Shown piece by piece: positions 5,225 to 8,322 of a stretch of 8,322 nt of DNA. The translations under genes and the position numbers were made by a program. Position 1 is the first letter of the stretch. Every line of letters starts with the position of its first letter. The notes beneath the pieces were generated by a model. The model was not told where the DNA came from and did no database searches. It saw only the letters and a list, made by a program, of their open reading frames with translations. The DNA comes from Gallionella sp. UBA6045 (GTDB lineage Bacteria > Pseudomonadota > Gammaproteobacteria > Burkholderiales > Gallionellaceae). The DNA is taken from positions 1-8,322 of the forward strand of contig DIYV01000131.1 of the NCBI GenBank assembly GCA_002429165.1, written 5' to 3'.

Positions 5225-6244
5225 ATGAACGCACGGAGTTTGATATTGTCCGCTATTGCCGGCATCCTGGCATTGGGCATGTCCGCAACCAGCCAGGCAC
5301 AGGATGTAAAAATCCTTAAGCTTTCCCATCAGTTCCCCGCATCAAATGGCACGGATGGTGATTTCCGCGACCAACTGGCACGCAAATTCGCCAAGGAAGT
5401 CGAAGAAAAAACGGGCGGGTCGCTCAAGATTGAAATCTATCCAAGCAGCTCATTGGTAAAAACCATGAGCCAGTTTGGCGCGCTGCGCAAAGGCACTCTG
5501 GACATGTCCGTGTTGCCCTTGGCCTACGGCAGCGGCGAGGTGCCTGAAGTGGGCATTACCCTGATGCCGGCACTGGTTCAGAGCTATGACCAGGGACTGC
5601 GCTGGAAGACTGCGCCGATAGGCGCAGCACTGGACAAGATCCTTGATGACAAGGGTATCAAGATCGTGACCTGGGTGTGGCAGGCCGGCGGCATCGCCAG
5701 TCGCGGCAAGCCTATCGTTAGTCCGGACGACGCCAAGGGTCTGAAGCTCCGCGGCGGCGACAAGACCATCGACCTGATGCTCCAGGGCGCAGGCGGTTCG
5801 GCTCCCAACATTCCTTCCAGCGATATCTATAACGCCATGTCCTCTGGCTTATTGGATGCCGCCATCACCTCCAGCACTTCATTGATCAGCTTCCGGCTCT
5901 ATGAGGTTTCCAAGGCAATAACCACGGCGAATGACAAGTCTTTCTGGTTCATGTTCGAGCCGCTGCTGATCTCCAAAGCCTCCTGGGATACGCTCACACC
6001 CAAGCAACAGAAGGTTGTGATGGAAGTAGGCGCATCACTCGAGCCATTCGCAGTGGCAGGCGCAAAGAAGGATGACAAACGGCTGGGCGAAGTGTACGCA
6101 AAAGCCGGCAACAAGGTGGTGGACATGAATCAGGCCGCTTTCGACAAGTGGCTGGTGATTGCCAAGCAAACCTCCTACAAAAACTTTGCAGATAATGTGC
6201 CCAACGGCAAGCAGCTGCTGGACATGGCCCTTTCAGTCAAATAA
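5225..6244 (+). CDS. dctP: TRAP transporter periplasmic substrate-binding protein (DctP family)
   Basis: The extracytoplasmic solute receptor of the TRAP system: it binds an anionic small molecule in the periplasm and delivers it to the membrane subunits. It has 339 residues, normal for the family, with a signal peptide (1-25: NARSL, hydrophobic LILSAIAGILALGMSA, likely cleavage after SQA25). The DctP fold covers about 28-335. The family's ligand-carboxylate arginine is probably R176 in GLKLRGGD (172-179). The following stretch (IYNAMSSGLLDAAITSSTSL, 201-220) is the typical hinge/binding region, and FRLYEVSKAITT (223-234) matches the usual 'yEv.ky' site. A strong AGAGGAGA ribosome binding site stands just before the ATG at 5225. 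The gene leads the operon; the small-subunit gene starts nine bases after its stop. The substrate is unknown, and the symbol is used in the family sense only. Confidence 0.92.
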   Translation: MNARSLILSAIAGILALGMSATSQAQDVKILKLSHQFPASNGTDGDFRDQLARKFAKEVEEKTGGSLKIEIYPSSSLVKTMSQFGALRKGTLDMSVLPLAYGSGEVPEVGITLMPALVQSYDQGLRWKTAPIGAALDKILDDKGIKIVTWVWQAGGIASRGKPIVSPDDAKGLKLRGGDKTIDLMLQGAGGSAPNIPSSDIYNAMSSGLLDAAITSSTSLISFRLYEVSKAITTANDKSFWFMFEPLLISKASWDTLTPKQQKVVMEVGASLEPFAVAGAKKDDKRLGEVYAKAGNKVVDMNQAAFDKWLVIAKQTSYKNFADNVPNGKQLLDMALSVK

Positions 6245-6253
6245 TCATTAATC

Positions 6254-6838
6254 ATGAGCACGACTTCCCACCAAAGCCCCGGCATGAACCCCGGGGAGGT
6301 GGGTGGCTGGTCCGTCTGGCGGCGTTTTGCGCAGACGGTTAAGGGCTTCAATGTCCTGACCGGCTATCTTTCCGGCATCACTATCGTCGTCACGAGTGTC
6401 GTCGTCTGCTATGGCGTCGTGATGCGTTATTTTCTTTCCTCTCCCATAGACTGGGGGCTGGAGTTGTCCATCTTCCTGCTCATCATCGCCACCTTCATGA
6501 GCGCCGGCTATACCCAGCTGCAGCGCGGTCATGTGGCCATCGAGGTGCTGGACCACCTGCTCTCCCCGCGTGCCAACAAGTGGCGCTACCTGATCGGCGA
6601 TGCCCTGTCGCTGGTATTTTGCGCGGTACTGACCTGGAATTCCTGGGAGTTCTTCCATGAGGCATTCGCGGATGGGCGGGTTTCCAACAGCACCTGGGGG
6701 CCCAGGCTGTGGATACCTTACATCTTCATGGCGATCGGAATGACATCGCTTTCTCTGCAACTCCTGGTCCAGATCGTAGACGCGCTGGTCGGCTGGAAGG
6801 GGCATAAGCACGTAACCGGACCCGAGTGGAAAGAATAA
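6254..6838 (+). CDS. dctQ: TRAP transporter small membrane subunit (DctQ family)
   Basis: The four-helix inner-membrane subunit that pairs with the large subunit and helps dock the binding protein. It has 194 residues, with hydrophobic helices at about 37-58, 68-88, 112-134 and 152-176. The family hallmarks are clear: VVMRYFLSSPIDWGLELSIF (55-74), then RGHVAIEVLD (91-100) after the second helix. The polar first 30 residues are longer than needed, and an ATG at residue 11 (6284) is an alternative start. No Shine-Dalgarno precedes 6254, so translation is probably coupled to the binding-protein gene, whose stop is nine bases upstream. Its TAA stop (6836-6838) shares a base with the ATG of the large-subunit gene. 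Confidence 0.92.
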   Translation: MSTTSHQSPGMNPGEVGGWSVWRRFAQTVKGFNVLTGYLSGITIVVTSVVVCYGVVMRYFLSSPIDWGLELSIFLLIIATFMSAGYTQLQRGHVAIEVLDHLLSPRANKWRYLIGDALSLVFCAVLTWNSWEFFHEAFADGRVSNSTWGPRLWIPYIFMAIGMTSLSLQLLVQIVDALVGWKGHKHVTGPEWKE

Positions 6839-8181
6839 TGGATACGAGCACAATCGGTCTTCTCTACGGCGGCATAACCCTGCTGCTGCTTTTTTCGGGC
6901 ATGCCCATCGCATTCGCGCTGGGTCTTTCCGCTCTGGGATTCATCGTGGTGTTCATGCCGGCTCCGATGATCCATTCTGTGGCCGAAACCATATACTCAG
7001 AGCTGGATAATTTCACGCTGTTGACCATTCCGCTGTTCGTGCTGATGGGCGCGGCAATAGGCAAGACCCGCGCCGGTTCGGATGTATACAACTCGCTCAA
7101 TGCCTGGATGTACAGGGTCCCGGGCGGACTCGGGCTGGCCAATGTGTTTGCCTGCGCGGTATTCGCCGCGATGTGCGGATCAAGCCCGGCGACCTGTTCC
7201 GCGATCGGGTCCTCGGGGATACCGCAGCTGGTCAAGCGCGGCTATTCGGAGGGCCTGGCCACGGGACTGATTGCCGCCGGCGGCACGCTCGGCATCCTGA
7301 TTCCGCCTTCCATCACGCTGATTCTGTACGGCCTCGCCTCCGAACAATCCATAGGGCGACTGTTCATGGCCGGCATCGGGCCGGGCGTACTGCTGGTCTT
7401 GCTGTTCGCCTTCTGGGTCATGTTCAAGTTCAGCATGGAACGCAAGTCCGCCTTCGCTGCGGTCGGCAAAGCCAGGCACGCAATCACGGAAGATGAGCAC
7501 TTCACCTGGCGCGACCGTCTGGAGTCCCTGCCGCGTCTGCTGCCCTTCCTGATCCTGATCGCCGTCATCATGATCGCCCTGTACGGTGGTTTGGCCACGC
7601 CTTCGGAAGTGGCCGGTATCGGTGCGGCCGGCGCCCTGATCATGGTAATGACGCTCTACAAGTGCTGGAAGAAAGAGGATGTTGTTGCCATACTTTCCGG
7701 TACGGTTCGCGAGAGCACGATGATCATGATGATCATTGCCACTTCCGCCCTGTTCACCTTCGTAATGAGCTACCTGGGTGTGACCCAGCAGACGGCAATG
7801 TGGCTGGTCGGATTGGGCCTTTCCAAATGGGCCTTCTTCTTCGGGGTGAACCTGTTCATCGTTGTGCTTGGCTTTTTCCTGCCGCCGGTGGCCATCATCC
7901 TGATGGTGACACCCGTCATCCTGCCGTCGCTCAAGGCGATGGGCATCGACCTGGTCTGGTTTGGCATCATCATGACCATACTCATGGAAATGGGCCTCAT
8001 CCATCCGCCGGTCGGACTCAACCTGTTCGTGATCAACGGCATCGCCCCGGAGATCAAACTGAAAACCATCATCTGGGGAACCATGCCCTTTATCGGCCTG
8101 ATGGTGCTGGGTATCTTCATCCTGTGCATGATTCCGGGCATCGCCGTGTGGCTGCCCAACCATTTCTACAAGGGCAGCTGA
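6838..8181 (+). CDS. dctM: TRAP transporter large membrane subunit (DctM family)
   Basis: The transport-catalysing subunit: a 447-residue, roughly 12-helix inner-membrane protein of the ion-transporter superfamily that drives substrate uptake, usually with sodium ions. Conserved segments are all present: LTIPLFVLMGAAIG (62-75), CGSSPATCSAIGS (113-125), GGTLGILIPPSI (148-159), the second-half repeat TPSEVAGIGA (254-263), FLPPVAIILMVTPV (347-360) and MGLIHPPVGLN (385-395). A polar cytoplasmic loop lies at about 198-232. Start: ATG at 6838, in TAATG overlap with the small-subunit stop and preceded by GGAAAG. An in-frame GTG at 6826 would add four residues (MERI), but it has no comparable ribosome binding site. 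It is the last gene of the TRAP operon, and nothing is truncated. Confidence 0.95.
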   Translation: MDTSTIGLLYGGITLLLLFSGMPIAFALGLSALGFIVVFMPAPMIHSVAETIYSELDNFTLLTIPLFVLMGAAIGKTRAGSDVYNSLNAWMYRVPGGLGLANVFACAVFAAMCGSSPATCSAIGSSGIPQLVKRGYSEGLATGLIAAGGTLGILIPPSITLILYGLASEQSIGRLFMAGIGPGVLLVLLFAFWVMFKFSMERKSAFAAVGKARHAITEDEHFTWRDRLESLPRLLPFLILIAVIMIALYGGLATPSEVAGIGAAGALIMVMTLYKCWKKEDVVAILSGTVRESTMIMMIIATSALFTFVMSYLGVTQQTAMWLVGLGLSKWAFFFGVNLFIVVLGFFLPPVAIILMVTPVILPSLKAMGIDLVWFGIIMTILMEMGLIHPPVGLNLFVINGIAPEIKLKTIIWGTMPFIGLMVLGIFILCMIPGIAVWLPNHFYKGS

Positions 8182-8192
8182 CCCGTGTAGCG

Positions 8193-8217
8193 GCAGTTAC
8201 TGCCTGTAACAGGTTTT
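8193..8217 (+). terminator. Weak candidate terminator after the TRAP operon
   Basis: GTTAC (8196-8200) and GTAAC (8206-8210) form a five-pair stem around TGCCT, followed by AGGTTTT (8211-8217). Alternative small hairpins overlap it (GGCAG/CTGCC at 8192-8205, CCTG/CAGG at 8203-8213). The stems are short and the T-run is only four, so termination would be inefficient. The location, 14 bases past the stop of the large-subunit gene, is right. Confidence 0.3.
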
Positions 8218-8281
8218 GCTGCCATAGCATTGCTGCTTTGTGGCAAACTAGTGCCCGTTAAAACGAATACGCCCATTTGCC

Positions 8282-8322
8282 TTGCAACCATACGAATTAT
8301 TCATCGGCCTGCGCTACACCCG
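8282..8322 (+). CDS. Start of a lipoprotein-releasing permease gene, LolC/LolE-like (partial)
   Basis: The last 41 bases translate from a TTG at 8282 to MQPYELFIGLRYTR. This matches the N-terminus of LolC/LolE-type permeases, which open with a short leader and a '(L)FIGLRY.R' motif just before the first membrane helix (E. coli LolC has ALFIGLRYMRGR, as I recall it). These proteins, with the LolD ATPase, extract outer-membrane lipoproteins from the inner membrane. The frame is open back to a stop at 8249-8251 and contains no ATG, so TTG at 8282 is the best start. No Shine-Dalgarno stands out before it. Because only 13-14 residues are visible, the call rests on a short motif and cannot separate LolC from LolE. 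Confidence 0.6.
   Translation, partial: MQPYELFIGLRYT

Noticed and set aside
7180..8163. Long open frame antisense to the TRAP large-subunit gene
   Set aside because: The product is rich in His, Asp, Gln and Arg with no domain or helix pattern, as expected for the reverse complement of a membrane-protein gene. The sense frame has every DctM hallmark.
8185..8319. Inverted 8-mers GTGTAGCG (8185-8192) and CGCTACAC (8312-8319)
   Set aside because: The right copy falls within the conserved start of the LolC/E-like gene, so codon content explains it, and the 119-base separation makes a structure unlikely.
1..8322. tRNA, rRNA, CRISPR, insertion sequence, integrase or attachment site
   Set aside because: I looked on both strands for cloverleaf-like sequence, regularly spaced repeats, transposase or integrase motifs and long terminal inverted repeats, and saw none.

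Overview
The window is a chromosomal segment of about 8.3 kb with ordinary bacterial gene density and no mobile element, CRISPR array, tRNA or rRNA that I can see. The proteins (NudC-type NADH pyrophosphatase, a short YcbX-like MOSC protein, an EamA transporter, a complete three-gene TRAP transporter and the first residues of a LolC/E-like permease) fit a Gram-negative proteobacterium of moderate GC, most likely a betaproteobacterium. That placement is inference from protein style and could not be tested here.

Layout. Bases 1-174 carry the C-terminal end of a plus-strand gene of unknown function. A MOSC-domain protein follows on the minus strand (367-1269). An AT-rich stretch (about 1280-2436) holds two divergently oriented, very small candidate genes, each predicted to encode a single-pass membrane protein: one on the minus strand (1492-1629, with a strong ribosome binding site but an AUC start) and one on the plus strand (2087-2290). 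Between them lie several repeats and no convincing larger gene. Next comes a minus-strand group: a COG2426-type small multidrug export-like membrane protein (4182-4943), nudC (3321-4100) and an EamA/DMT transporter (2437-3327). nudC and the EamA gene overlap in the pattern ATGCTGA and are probably translationally coupled.

A 281-base divergent intergenic region (4944-5224) precedes the TRAP operon. It holds a consensus -35 box inside a perfect 11-bp inverted repeat with arms about 70 bp apart, the most attractive regulatory signal in the window. The TRAP operon is complete: periplasmic binding protein (5225-6244), small 4-TM subunit (6254-6838) and large subunit (6838-8181), tightly packed with a one-base TAATG overlap between the last two. 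Together they form a secondary, ion-gradient-driven uptake system, probably for an organic acid; the substrate cannot be read from the sequence and no regulator lies in the window. The last 41 bases (8282-8322) appear to be the start of a lolC/lolE-like gene beginning at TTG.

Nothing here clearly amounts to a new multi-gene system. The observations most worth following are the hidden AUC-start small membrane protein with a duplicated leader, its divergent small-protein neighbour, and the paired-arm operator candidate upstream of the TRAP genes.
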